From JAICKM01 sp038228295 (lineage in GTDB: Bacteria; Chloroflexota; Chloroflexia; QHBQ01; JAICKM01): 64,000 nucleotides of DNA. Positions 47,235 to 55,973 of the stretch are shown here, piece by piece (the first letter of the stretch is position 1; each line of letters begins with the position of its first letter). The translations under genes and the position numbers were made by a program. The notes under the pieces are model-generated. The model did not search any database. It was not told the DNA's origin and saw only the letters and a list, made by a program, of their open reading frames with translations. The stretch spans positions 1 to 64,000 of the forward strand of contig JBBRPH010000022.1 of the NCBI GenBank assembly GCA_038228295.1, written 5' to 3'.

Positions 47235-47690
47235 TTAGCGCGTGCCGAATATGCGGTAACGCTGCAACTTAAATTGATAGAAGAGGTAGCAACCCCAGCA
47301 GAAGCCGACCAGCGCCACACCGGCCGCCGTGACCAGCAAGCCACATAGTGCCCAACCGACCACCGGCAGGCCCAGCGCAAACGCGACCTGAGCTACCGCC
47401 AGTATAGCGACGGCGATGCTGTTGTTAAAGCGCATCAAGCGGCGGTCTTCGCGTTCAGCGCTAAGGATTTGGCGGGCAAACAGGCGCTTGCCCACCTGAA
47501 AGATCAGGCTGCCACGCGGACCTACCACGACCGCCGCCAGCAAAACCACGAACAGCGCCGTCGAGATCAGCGGTTGGTGGAGCAGGAAACCCGTCACCAA
47601 ACTCACGACAATAGTCCAGCGGTTGAGTACGACAATGGGTAGCGGAATATCCCGGCTCACCGGCGCGGGGGAGGTAGCAATATCTAGCAC
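47235..47690 (-). CDS. DUF4395 membrane protein
   Basis: 151 residues, about four membrane helices. It matches DUF4395: RWTIVVSLVTGFLL at the start, RGSLIFQVGKRLFARQIL, RLMRFNNSIAVAILAVAQVAF, then VGFCWGCYLFYQFKLQRYRIFG near the end. The FCWGC pair of cysteines is a hallmark of this family, which often sits by thioredoxin-like genes and is thought to take part in membrane thiol or sulfur transfer. I prefer GTG 47690 because GAAGGAG is inside the longer ORF just upstream of it. No thioredoxin gene is adjacent; a nitroreductase follows. Confidence 0.75.
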   Translation of the reverse strand: MLDIATSPAPVSRDIPLPIVVLNRWTIVVSLVTGFLLHQPLISTALFVVLLAAVVVGPRGSLIFQVGKRLFARQILSAEREDRRLMRFNNSIAVAILAVAQVAFALGLPVVGWALCGLLVTAAGVALVGFCWGCYLFYQFKLQRYRIFGTR

Positions 47691-47823
47691 AGACGGTTCT
47701 CCTTCAGGGCGCAACCCCGGCTTTGCTGCACGGCGCGATCAATCTCCCGTATAGCATAGCGCAAACGGAGGCCGGCTAATGTAGGTACGCTTACGCTCCC
47801 GCTGATCTCGGCGACCGGCGCGG

Positions 47824-49284
47824 CTAGACCAACTCCTCGATGTCGCCGTAGGCACGGTAAAAATCGCCCTGGGCCACCGGGCGTACTTCGTCTACAACAT
47901 AACGCGCTCCCTCACGGCGGATGTCCTTGGGGAACTGCACGCGCTTCGTCGGATCGTAGCCGGGGCTGACCACGCGCATCCGTAGCGCGCCGGCTTCGCG
48001 GAAGCATTCCAGCACCACGCCGGCACCCGCGCTGTGGGTCTGCGTCAGCATGGTGGGAGCGACGGGGACAACTGCAGCCGGAGCGGTAAGTTGGGTGGCC
48101 TGGGGTACGGTGCCCGCTTGCGCCGCCGCAATCGCCGCCGCGCCGGCATCAATGCAGGCCAACGCGCCGTTAGTGGTCACGACATACAGCCGCGAGTCGG
48201 CATATTGCATAGAGAGCGCAGGGCCGCAGCCGGTGTCTAGCTTCCAGAGGCGCGTGCCGTCGGCGGCAAAGCAGTAGACGGCCGAGTAGGCATCGCCGGC
48301 AAATACATAGCGCCCGCTCTCCGCCGCCGCGCAGGAATAGATGCTGCCGTCGCAGGCGTAGACGGTGCCGGGTTGCCCGGTCTTACTGAAAGCATAGACT
48401 TTACTGTTCGAGGTACCGGCATAGACCGAGTCGGCTTCCTGCCAGCCGAACAATACCGCGCCGCCGGTACGCTGGTGCCAGGCCAGTTCGCCGCCCGGCG
48501 TATATTTTGTCATTCCCGCACTATGACCGTGGTAAATTCCGCTGTCGTCGCAGCGCACCATCCAGCCTGCGGTGCCTTTGCTCTTTTGCATCCATTGCGA
48601 TTCGTCTTCGTGGTTAAACGTGGCGATGCGCCCGCCTGCGTCGGCCACACCCAGCATACCGTGGTGAATATCAATCCAGTAGATGTCCACGTTTTCGGCA
48701 ATGGCATAGGCGACGCGCGGGATTTTGCCGGTTAGATCATACACGTTGCCGTCATCGCAGCCGGCATAAATCCAGTCGGCATCGGCTACCAGGCACTTGA
48801 CCCCGGCAGGCAAGGCGAACTGACCGCGCACCGCGCCCTGGTGATCAAGCGCATAGATTTGCCCCGACTGGTTGCCCACCCAACAGCGATCACCGTCCAC
48901 GAAGATGCCGAAGGCCATCATGCCCGAATCGAAGCGCCACAGCACCGGCGCGGCAGGCACCCCGCTACGACGCGATCCGCCGCTGTGCCCACCGCTTGAG
49001 CCGCTAGGAGTCGTGGGGATAACCACGCGCTGGGTGATGGTGCGTTTTTGCCGCACGCCCATTACGGCCGGGGCATAACCGCTTTTCAGCTTGTCACGCA
49101 GTTTTTTCTGTGCCGCCGCCTGAGCCTCCGCTTCTGTGGCGAAGTGGCTCAGTTGCGTTGTACCCGGATCGCCGATGCGCCCGTACCGGATCTTGAGCTC
49201 CGTATCGGTCACAGTCACTTCGTAAAACTTATGCGCGCTACCCGTCGCTTCGGACAGTTCGAGGTAGGTCGTTTCGCTTGCCAT
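47824..49284 (-). CDS. WGR domain-beta-propeller protein with novel C-terminal domain
   Basis: 486 residues. Residues 1-~80 form a WGR domain (YLELSEATGSAHKFYEVTVTD, then KIRYGRIGDPGTTQLSHF; here the eponymous motif reads YGR). After a Ser/Gly linker, ~260 residues make a PQQ-like propeller with blades such as GDRCWVGNQSGQIYALDHQG, DADWIYAGCDDGNVYDLTG, DSVYAGTSNSKVYAFSKTG and GRYVFAGDAYSAVYCFAADG. The C-terminal ~70 residues (LECFREAGALRMRVVSPGYDPTKRVQFPKDI) are a separate small domain I cannot name. There is no signal peptide. WGR domains bind nucleic-acid ends in PARPs and occur in MolR-like bacterial regulators. GAAGGAGG precedes the ATG. Function unknown. Confidence 0.78.
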   Translation of the reverse strand: MASETTYLELSEATGSAHKFYEVTVTDTELKIRYGRIGDPGTTQLSHFATEAEAQAAAQKKLRDKLKSGYAPAVMGVRQKRTITQRVVIPTTPSGSSGGHSGGSRRSGVPAAPVLWRFDSGMMAFGIFVDGDRCWVGNQSGQIYALDHQGAVRGQFALPAGVKCLVADADWIYAGCDDGNVYDLTGKIPRVAYAIAENVDIYWIDIHHGMLGVADAGGRIATFNHEDESQWMQKSKGTAGWMVRCDDSGIYHGHSAGMTKYTPGGELAWHQRTGGAVLFGWQEADSVYAGTSNSKVYAFSKTGQPGTVYACDGSIYSCAAAESGRYVFAGDAYSAVYCFAADGTRLWKLDTGCGPALSMQYADSRLYVVTTNGALACIDAGAAAIAAAQAGTVPQATQLTAPAAVVPVAPTMLTQTHSAGAGVVLECFREAGALRMRVVSPGYDPTKRVQFPKDIRREGARYVVDEVRPVAQGDFYRAYGDIEELV

Positions 49285-49582
49285 AGATCCTCCTTCGTAG
49301 GCGTAATACGTATTGCATAGCCCGGTACGATATACGAGGAGTCCTCAGCACCTATCACGCGCATATTTACGCCATAGCTATCCACAGTGACGACACTAGA
49401 TAAGGTAGGCGTGAGTGCTCCAGCCGCGGTCGGCCGGTCACGGCTACGGCAATTATACTACAGCCGCAGCCCATGCGATACGCCCGGCACAGAATCTGCT
49501 CACCCCACTGTGTACCTGGTTTGATAATCCCCGCCGGCTCGCGACCGAGAGCCGCGCCGGCTCACTAAGGAGACCCGATCCA

Positions 49583-50560
49583 ATGGCAACTAAGCCGCCG
49601 TTTGGCATATTTGTGCCGCAAGGCTGGCGCATGGACCTGGTAGATATTCCTGATCCAGTGGCGAAGTATGAAGCGATGACGCGCACCGGCCAGGAGGCCG
49701 AGCGCCTGGGCTTCGACTCGATCTGGGTCTATGATCATTTTCATACCGTGCCCACGCCCGAACTGGAAACCAACTTCGAGTGCTGGACGATTACCGCCGG
49801 GCTGGCCCGCGACACCACGCGCATCCGCATCGGTCAGATGGTGACGTGCAACGGCTACCGCCCCCCGGCGCTGCTGGCGAAAATCGCCTCGACCGTAGAC
49901 GTGATGAGCCATGGGCGGCTGGATTTCGGCATCGGTGCAGGCTGGTATGAGCATGAGTACAAAGCCTACGGCTACGATTATCCCGACGGCCCCGAACGCC
50001 TACGGATGCTCGACGAAGCCTGCCAGGTGATCCACGCGCTCTGGAAAGACGACTACGCGACATTCGAGGGCAAGTACTACCAATTGCACGGCGCGATCAA
50101 CGAGCCGAAAGGCGTGCAGAAACCACATCCGCCACTCTGGATCGGCGGCGCCGGCGAAAAAGTGACGCTGAAGTTGGTGGCGAAATACGGTGATGCCTGC
50201 AACATCAGCGGCATTGACGCCGAAGTGTACCGCCACAAGTTCGAGGTGCTGCACGGCCACTGCCAAACGCTGGGCCGCGATCCGGCCACGATTATCCATT
50301 CGGCCAACATCACCGCACTGCTGCTGGAGCCGGGCGATGTGAGCCGCGCCGAGGAAGTAACGGCACCCTATCGCTTCGGGCGCTCGCTCGACGAGGTGCG
50401 TCAGGGCAACTTTGTCGGCACGCCGGCGGAATTGGCGACGCTCTGCCATAAGTTGATGGCTGTCGGAGTGGACTACTTCATCATCTACCTGCCCAACGCC
50501 AAGCAGATCCAGCCGCTGGAACTGCTCTACAATGATGTGGTGAAAGCCGTGCGTGGCTAG
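49583..50560 (+). CDS. LLM-class flavin/F420-dependent oxidoreductase
   Basis: 325-residue luciferase-like monooxygenase fold (TIM barrel). Blocks: FVPQGWRMDL near the start, AERLGFDSIWVYDHFHTVP, RIGQMVTCNGYRPPALLAKIASTVDVMSHGRLDFGIGAGW (family-wide, about 85-125) and HPPLWIGGAGEKVTLKLVAKYGDACNI. The GRLDFGIGAGW region is typical of F420-dependent members. It would use reduced F420 or FMN on an unknown substrate. ATG 49583 has AAGGAGA nine nt upstream; the open frame upstream (168 bp) has no similarity. No F420 synthesis genes are in the window. Confidence 0.87.
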   Translation: MATKPPFGIFVPQGWRMDLVDIPDPVAKYEAMTRTGQEAERLGFDSIWVYDHFHTVPTPELETNFECWTITAGLARDTTRIRIGQMVTCNGYRPPALLAKIASTVDVMSHGRLDFGIGAGWYEHEYKAYGYDYPDGPERLRMLDEACQVIHALWKDDYATFEGKYYQLHGAINEPKGVQKPHPPLWIGGAGEKVTLKLVAKYGDACNISGIDAEVYRHKFEVLHGHCQTLGRDPATIIHSANITALLLEPGDVSRAEEVTAPYRFGRSLDEVRQGNFVGTPAELATLCHKLMAVGVDYFIIYLPNAKQIQPLELLYNDVVKAVRG

Positions 50561-50581
50561 ATCTGCTTAGAAACGGATCGG

Positions 50582-50692
50582 AACGCTAACAGGCAGCCAC
50601 AGCGACACGGAGAAGGCCGCCGTGTTAACACGATGCAGGACGGACCGAAAAACCTATAGGTCTCCAGGTCTCCGGGGTTACCTGTTAGCGTT
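50582..50692. repeat. 12-bp inverted repeat spanning ~110 bp
   Basis: AACGCTAACAGG (50582-50593) and CCTGTTAGCGTT (50681-50692) are perfect inverses. Between them is a smaller hairpin-forming stretch. The layout could be a small non-autonomous element or a folded leader before the sugar dehydrogenase gene; no flanking target duplication is visible. Confidence 0.55.
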
Positions 50693-50744
50693 ACCGCTGC
50701 CCATCGTGGTTTAAGCCCCGCCAGGCCCAGGTAAGGATACTTCC

Positions 50745-52514
50745 ATGACTCAGCAAACACGGCGCGCCGTAGCACTCGCCGGTAGTCTCGTCCTCCTGGC
50801 GCTAGTGAGGGCCGTCCTCCTTTCCGCAAGCAGCGCTGCACCACCCGCGCAGGCCGCCGAGGTGCAGCTACCGGCGGGCTTCAACCTCAGCGTCTATGCC
50901 GAAGGTGTGCAAGATGCGCGCTTCCTGACCTACAGCCCGGCAGGCGACCTCTACGTAGGCCAACTATTGGGCAGTAACAGCGCGATCACCATCCTACCCG
51001 ACCGCAACCATGACGGGCGAGCCGACCGCGCCGTCCGCGTGGCGACCGACCTCAACTCGCCCAACAACGTCAGCTTCCGCCCAGTCGGCTTCGGCACAGT
51101 GTTCGCAGCAGGCGCGTTTGACCGGGTGCGGGTTTACACCGACACACGCGGCGACTTGTCGTTTGCCGACTCGGCCACGATCATCACCGGCCTGTCGAAC
51201 GTCACCAGCGGGCGGCACAAGACTAAGACCGTCAGCTATGGTCCCGACGGGATGCTCTACCTCGCCAAAGGCTCGGCGACCGATGACACCCCCAGCGCCG
51301 AGTCTATCGTCGGTGTATGGCGCTATGGGGCCGACGGCAGCGGCGGACAAAAGATCGCCGCGAACCTCCGCAACACGGTCGGGCTGGGCTGGGATGCGGT
51401 GGGCGGCGGTTTCTGGGGAGCCGATAACGGCTCCGACGATCTGGGAGCCGACATCCCGCACGATGAACTCAACCTGCTAACCGGCGGTGACTACGGTTGG
51501 CCGTATTGCTACGATAATGGGATCCACAGCCCCAAAGCGGACGCCTATGATTGCAGCCAAACCCGCCGGCCGACTGTGTTGCTGGGACCGCACGCGGGCG
51601 CGCTGGGCATGGCGTTTTACACGGGCGGCAGCTTCCCGGCGCGCTATTGGGGCGGTCTGTTCGTCGCCTACCATAGCGTGCAATACCCCGCCCAGCGGGG
51701 TATCTGGTTCATCCCGTTCAGCGACGGCAAACCCAGCGGCCCGCCCGAACTGTTCCTCCAGCGCACGGCCGGCGGCAAAATCAACCGCTTCCTGGGCTTG
51801 GCGGTCAACCCTTATGACGGTTCGCTGCTGGTCAGTGATGATCAGGAAGGACGCATTTACCAGGTACGCTACACTGGGGCAGCCGCGCCCGTGCCTCCGG
51901 CCGCGCCCGCCGTGGCCGGAGGCACGGGCAAACCGGCGCAGCAGCCTATTGCAGCCTTACCCGGCCCGGCGCGGCGCTTTACTGAGACCGGCTATACGCT
52001 GAACGGTCCCTTCTTGCAATACTGGTTCTGGAACGGCGGCCTAGCTCGGTTCGGCTATCCGATCAGCCCACCGCTCAGTGAGCAATTAGCGGACGGGCAA
52101 ACGTATATGGTGCAATATACGGAGCGGGCACGCTTCGAGTACCACGCTGCTAACCGGGGTAGCGCCTACGAAGTGCTGCTGGGTCGCCTGGGTGCCGATC
52201 TCGTGACGGCGCGCAGCGAAGCCCCGTTTCAGGCCGCTGCCGCCACGCCGGGCGCAACGTTTGTCGCCGCCACCGGCCATAACCTGAGTGGCCCTATCGG
52301 CGGCTACTGGGCGCAGAACGGCGGCCTGCCGGTGTTCGGTTATCCCCTCAGCGAAGCTTTTATGGAACGCAGCGCCACCGACGGTCAAACCTACCAAGTG
52401 CAATATTTCGAGCGCGCTCGCCTAGAGTATCACCCGGAACACGCCGGCACTGCCGCCGAAATCCAACTGGGTCTGCTCGGCGTGCAAGCCCAGCACGCTC
52501 GCTACGGCCGCTGA
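50745..52514 (+). CDS. Secreted PQQ-type sugar (sorbosone/aldose) dehydrogenase with two C-terminal TGHN/GYPxSE repeats
   Basis: 589 residues with a signal peptide (residues ~1-35). The propeller (~35-375) shows LPAGFNLSVYAEGVQDARFLTY, DRNHDGRADRAV, NNVSFRPVGFG, HKTKTVSYGPDGMLYLAKGS, RNTVGLGWDAVGGGFW, and GDYGWPYCYDNG, a sorbosone dehydrogenase-like variant. After a short Pro linker come two ~85-residue repeats: one with TGYTLNGPFLQYWFWNGGLARFGYP, the other with TGHNLSGPIGGYWAQNGGLPVFGYP, each ending in YMVQYTERARFEYH or its like. They are close to the C-terminus of the other sugar dehydrogenase at 27487. It probably oxidises extracellular sugars; the repeats may bind cell wall or glycan. Confidence 0.85.
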   Translation: MTQQTRRAVALAGSLVLLALVRAVLLSASSAAPPAQAAEVQLPAGFNLSVYAEGVQDARFLTYSPAGDLYVGQLLGSNSAITILPDRNHDGRADRAVRVATDLNSPNNVSFRPVGFGTVFAAGAFDRVRVYTDTRGDLSFADSATIITGLSNVTSGRHKTKTVSYGPDGMLYLAKGSATDDTPSAESIVGVWRYGADGSGGQKIAANLRNTVGLGWDAVGGGFWGADNGSDDLGADIPHDELNLLTGGDYGWPYCYDNGIHSPKADAYDCSQTRRPTVLLGPHAGALGMAFYTGGSFPARYWGGLFVAYHSVQYPAQRGIWFIPFSDGKPSGPPELFLQRTAGGKINRFLGLAVNPYDGSLLVSDDQEGRIYQVRYTGAAAPVPPAAPAVAGGTGKPAQQPIAALPGPARRFTETGYTLNGPFLQYWFWNGGLARFGYPISPPLSEQLADGQTYMVQYTERARFEYHAANRGSAYEVLLGRLGADLVTARSEAPFQAAAATPGATFVAATGHNLSGPIGGYWAQNGGLPVFGYPLSEAFMERSATDGQTYQVQYFERARLEYHPEHAGTAAEIQLGLLGVQAQHARYGR

Positions 52515-52518
52515 GGCA

Positions 52519-52542
52519 ACGTGCTGCGTGCTACGTGCTGCG
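52519..52542 (+). repeat. CGTGCTR heptamer tandem repeat
   Basis: Three copies of CGTGCTR plus CGT, starting 5 nt after the stop codon of the sugar dehydrogenase. Same unit length as the other short repeats in this window. Confidence 0.8.
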
Positions 52543-52676
52543 TTTAGAGGCAAGCCTCGTTATCCTATCCCGACGAACTAGCGTCGGCCGGACCTCATTG
52601 AGAATACCTGAAGTATACGACTCCTAGGGCAAACAGTGCCGTTCTCTCCACAGAGAATACTGAGAGGAGCCGATCA

Positions 52677-53825
52677 ATGCGTTTGCCAACGAGCCGTTTA
52701 CTTGCCAATACTGCCTTAGCCTTGCTTTTGGGGATTTGTGCTAACGGGGCGGCGGCCGCCGCCCCGCTGTCGGGCCAAGCCCAAGCCGCACGCCGTGTGT
52801 CGCACGCCGCGCCAATCGCGGCAGACCCACCCACCGGCCAGATCGCGCAAGGCCACGTTGATGCGGTGCCCACCGGGGATTTGATCGTCGGCGTGCGCGA
52901 CGAGACGCTGGCGGCCGGCGGCGGCACCGATGTCGGTGGGCCGTTCGGCTTTCTGGTGGACGAAGACGGTTTGCTGGATGTGGGGGGGCTGCCGCAGGCC
53001 AAGCGGTTGAAGTTGGGTCAGGCGGTCTTTCTGCCGGTCGGCACCTACCACATCAGCAATCCTAGTCCAAGTACTGTGCGCTTCCGGTTTATCGGCACCG
53101 GCAGCCACGACGCGGTGCGCGGGGCGGCCTACGAGATGGAGCCGTTACCGTGGGGACCAGGGGCGGGGGCGGCTTATGATGTCAGCCTGAACCGCGAGCC
53201 GTTCAGTGGGGGTAGCGCCACCGGTTGGCACCTGCACACCGGCCCGGCCTTTGGCGTGCTCGACGGCGGCACCTGGGAAAATCGCCAAGCTGCCGGTGCG
53301 ACGCGCCGCATCCCCACACCGGGCTACTACATTCAGCCCGCCGGCCCAGTACATCAGTTAGCACAGGTCGGCAGTGGCGGCACGGCGTTGATCGTGCAGT
53401 TCTGGCCGCCCGGACAAAATAAATCGCCGGGCGGCGCGGGCATCGCCGCCGGCACTCCCACCGTGCTCACTGTCGCCACCGCTATCGCCACGCCGGCCGT
53501 GACGCAACCGCCGGCAGTGAGCCGACAAACTCTTACGCCTACCGCCATAGCCCTCGCCACGCCTACCGGCAGCGACACGCCGGCGACGCGCAGCTCTGCC
53601 GCAGCCGGCACTCTCCCCGGCACAAGTGGGATGCCGGCAACCGATACAACACTGGTGCCGCCTGCGCAAGTCGCGATCCCGACAGCTACTGCTACAGCCG
53701 GCCCCGCCGATCCTGCGCCATCTAGTGGGTCTAACGGCAGCAACGTCGCCGTCTGGGTCGCCGTCGTTGTCGCGATCTTAGCCGGAACCGGCTTTCTCGG
53801 CACCCGGCGGCGCACACGGGGGTAG
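52677..53825 (+). CDS. Secreted cupin-like protein with C-terminal membrane anchor
   Basis: 382 residues. A signal peptide (LLANTALALLLGICANGAAAA) and a C-terminal anchor (NVAVWVAVVVAILAGTGFL followed by GTRRRTRG) bracket the protein, so it is displayed on the cell surface. The middle (~80-250) looks like a cupin-type beta barrel: GWHLHTGPAFGVLDGGTWE with His and Glu in cupin order, and YYIQPAGPVHQLAQVGSGGTALIVQFW. A long Thr/Pro/Ala linker precedes the anchor. No sortase LPxTG is seen. GAGGAG lies just before the ATG. Cupins bind metals or ligands; no substrate is inferred. Confidence 0.7.
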   Translation: MRLPTSRLLANTALALLLGICANGAAAAAPLSGQAQAARRVSHAAPIAADPPTGQIAQGHVDAVPTGDLIVGVRDETLAAGGGTDVGGPFGFLVDEDGLLDVGGLPQAKRLKLGQAVFLPVGTYHISNPSPSTVRFRFIGTGSHDAVRGAAYEMEPLPWGPGAGAAYDVSLNREPFSGGSATGWHLHTGPAFGVLDGGTWENRQAAGATRRIPTPGYYIQPAGPVHQLAQVGSGGTALIVQFWPPGQNKSPGGAGIAAGTPTVLTVATAIATPAVTQPPAVSRQTLTPTAIALATPTGSDTPATRSSAAAGTLPGTSGMPATDTTLVPPAQVAIPTATATAGPADPAPSSGSNGSNVAVWVAVVVAILAGTGFLGTRRRTRG

Positions 53826-53904
53826 CCGACGCGACTCAAGCCTTGTAGTTGTCCTGAGTCTCTGCCCACCGCAGCCGCCAAACCGGGCAACCCGGCAGTA
53901 GGCT

Positions 53905-54378
53905 TTAAGCAAGATCATAGACGGTGACGCTAATGCCCCGATTCGCTAGTTCCGTCTGGAGGATCGGGGCAATTGCTGCCCACGTACCCCCCGCGAGACC
54001 TGTCCCAATGCGCGGCATATGCACAGAGGCGCTATGCAACTGGGCAAAAGCGGCCACACGCTCCAGGCCCTCGCGTACCGCCTCATAGCGTAGCGGCGGC
54101 CCGTCGCCTGTCGGTCGCACGCCATGCTGACCGATCAGATTAGCAACCCACAAGTCGGGCGCAACCAGCACAAACTGCACCTGGCCTAGTGTAAACGGCA
54201 GGTCCAACTGCCCCTCATGCCAAGCGCGATACTGCGCCTGAGCCTGCGGCCAGCGCCGCCCCAGCGCCAGGACGAATCCCGCCCCCCAGTAGCCGCGATC
54301 ATTGCAGATATGCACGATGAGGGCCGCCCCACTGCTATGAGGGGTGGTCACATCGCCGATCACATACTCAATTTCCAT
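53905..54378 (-). CDS. Macro-domain protein (ADP-ribose hydrolase-like)
   Basis: 157 residues that form one macro domain. It begins MEIEYVIGDVTTPH, with ALIVHICNDRGYWGAGFVLAL holding the family's catalytic and ligand-binding Asn-Asp-x-Gly-x-x-Gly area, then VANLIGQHGV, and MPRIGTGLAGGTWAAIAPIL as the phosphate loop. This set resembles the TARG1/DarG-type and Appr-1''-phosphatase group, which remove ADP-ribose from proteins or DNA. It has no DarT toxin partner beside it. It might clear ADP-ribose produced by an NAD-cleaving TIR enzyme like the one at 25084; that link is speculation. Confidence 0.83.
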   Translation of the reverse strand: MEIEYVIGDVTTPHSSGAALIVHICNDRGYWGAGFVLALGRRWPQAQAQYRAWHEGQLDLPFTLGQVQFVLVAPDLWVANLIGQHGVRPTGDGPPLRYEAVREGLERVAAFAQLHSASVHMPRIGTGLAGGTWAAIAPILQTELANRGISVTVYDLA

Positions 54379-54398
54379 GCACTATACTCGCAATTCCG

Positions 54399-55874
54399 CT
54401 ACCGGTCTCCATGGCCCTGTGGGGTCGCCCGCGTAGCACCCATGCCCACGCCCCATACCGCCACCGTGACCGCGAACAGCCCGACATTGACCGCCGCTAG
54501 CGCCACCGTGCTGTCGAAGCCGAAGACCAAGCGTGGTAGCGGCGCGGGCACGCCTTTGCCGAAGCCGTAGAATAGCACCAAGTTCAGGCCCACGATCACG
54601 GTCAGCGCAGCATACAAGATCGTTAATCGGCGGGCCAAGCCGGGTGCGGCTCCCGCAGCGGCTAGGCCGGCCAGGGCAAGGATCAGCGGCAACACCGGCA
54701 TGAGATGATTTTCGTGGATTGAGGGCAGCAGCATCGTCGCCGCATAGAGTTGCAGTGGTACTAGTGCTAAATCAGCGACTCTTAAGGAAGGAGTGGATGG
54801 TAAGGTTACCCGACGAGTACCCCGCCACCCCCAAGCCCAGATCGCGCCGGTGATGACGACGAACGCCAGAAACAGCCCGATACCCCAGGCATCCAGATCG
54901 GCTATCCCTTGCTCGCGAATCATGGAGGACGGCACGATAGCAACGCGCACGCCTGGGCCTTTACCTTCAGCGTGCCATTCCCAAAAATAAGACCATAGCC
55001 ACCAGAGGTTGGCCTGATTGGCCGACAGGTAATCCTCCTGCGTGTTGACGCGCATCCCCGCCACTACGCCGAGCGTGGTGCCGCCCGCCAGGAAGGGACT
55101 CCAGCACAAGCCGATCACCGCCAGCGCCGCCGTCGCATAGCCGGCTAAGCGGGGCAGGCCACGCGGTAGGCTGAGGATCGCTAACGCCGGGCCGACAAAC
55201 GCACCCTGTAATTTGAGCATCCAGGCCAGCCCCCACGCCGCCCAGCCTACGCCCCAGCGGTCTACCGCCTGCGCGGCCAACGCGCCCAGCAGCGGCAGGA
55301 TAAACAGGGCATCCAAATAGCCCAGCACCGATCCGGCCACGATTACCGTGGGATTGCACCAGTAGGCTAACGCCGTGATCCAGGCGACCGTGGAGCGCCC
55401 CGGCCCCGACCGCCGCCGCACCAGCGCGAATAGCAGCCATGCCGCCGCCGCATCCGCCACCACCAGCGGCGCTTTGAGCACTATGTTGAACGCCGCGCTA
55501 TCAGCGAAATCCGGCGCAATTAATCCCTGGTAAATCCAACCGAGACCGGTCAGCAGCGCGAGCATTCCCGGCGGGTAATCCGTCGGCACCGACACACGGT
55601 TGTAGCTATTATTACCGGCTAACAGCACACCCTGATTCACCAACTCTAAGTTGTGCAGTGTCAGTGGCGGGGGGCGTGATCGGCCGACGATAGGGTAGAC
55701 TTGCGCCAGCCCCCGTGTCACGGCGGTGTAGGCCCACACTTTCCAAACCGGCACATCGGCGGTGCCGCGGAGCGGCAGGCCCGGCACGCGCAATACCAAG
55801 CCCAGCAAGAGCAATCCTGCAACAAGCCAGGGACGCGCATAAGTAGGTAAACGGGCAGCAGGCGTAGAATTCAA
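54399..55874 (-). CDS. GT-C family membrane glycosyltransferase (DUF2029/GT87-like)
   Basis: 491 residues, ~11 membrane helices. An early periplasmic loop with DVPVWKVWAY and the later PTDYPPGMLALL, HNLELVNQGVLL and SIHENHLMPVLPLILALAG blocks fit GT-C enzymes that use polyprenyl-phosphate sugars, such as the mannosyl/arabinosyl-type GT87 group. The conserved Asp of GT-C is probably in the first loop. It builds a cell-envelope or lipid-linked glycan; specificity unknown. It starts 15 nt from the EcoRI-like site gaattc, and no ribosome site is clear. The macro gene lies 20 bp downstream on the same strand. Confidence 0.78.
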   Translation of the reverse strand: MNSTPAARLPTYARPWLVAGLLLLGLVLRVPGLPLRGTADVPVWKVWAYTAVTRGLAQVYPIVGRSRPPPLTLHNLELVNQGVLLAGNNSYNRVSVPTDYPPGMLALLTGLGWIYQGLIAPDFADSAAFNIVLKAPLVVADAAAAWLLFALVRRRSGPGRSTVAWITALAYWCNPTVIVAGSVLGYLDALFILPLLGALAAQAVDRWGVGWAAWGLAWMLKLQGAFVGPALAILSLPRGLPRLAGYATAALAVIGLCWSPFLAGGTTLGVVAGMRVNTQEDYLSANQANLWWLWSYFWEWHAEGKGPGVRVAIVPSSMIREQGIADLDAWGIGLFLAFVVITGAIWAWGWRGTRRVTLPSTPSLRVADLALVPLQLYAATMLLPSIHENHLMPVLPLILALAGLAAAGAAPGLARRLTILYAALTVIVGLNLVLFYGFGKGVPAPLPRLVFGFDSTVALAAVNVGLFAVTVAVWGVGMGATRATPQGHGDR

Positions 55875-55973
55875 GTCGGCGGCGGTCCACTCATTACTAC
55901 AAAGACAAGGGCCACAGCCCAGCGCCGTAGCCCACTGATTATAGAGAAGAGTGCTGTTCCGCGCAAGTCTGCT

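Noticed and set aside
50557..50844. Minus-strand ORF of 95 codons
   Set aside because: It overlaps the inverted repeat and the start of the sugar dehydrogenase, has no ribosome site and no recognisable similarity.
53354..53890. Minus-strand ORF of 178 codons over the cupin-like gene
   Set aside because: It is the mirror of the Thr/Pro/Ala-rich linker; GC-rich third positions open long frames on the opposite strand without meaning.
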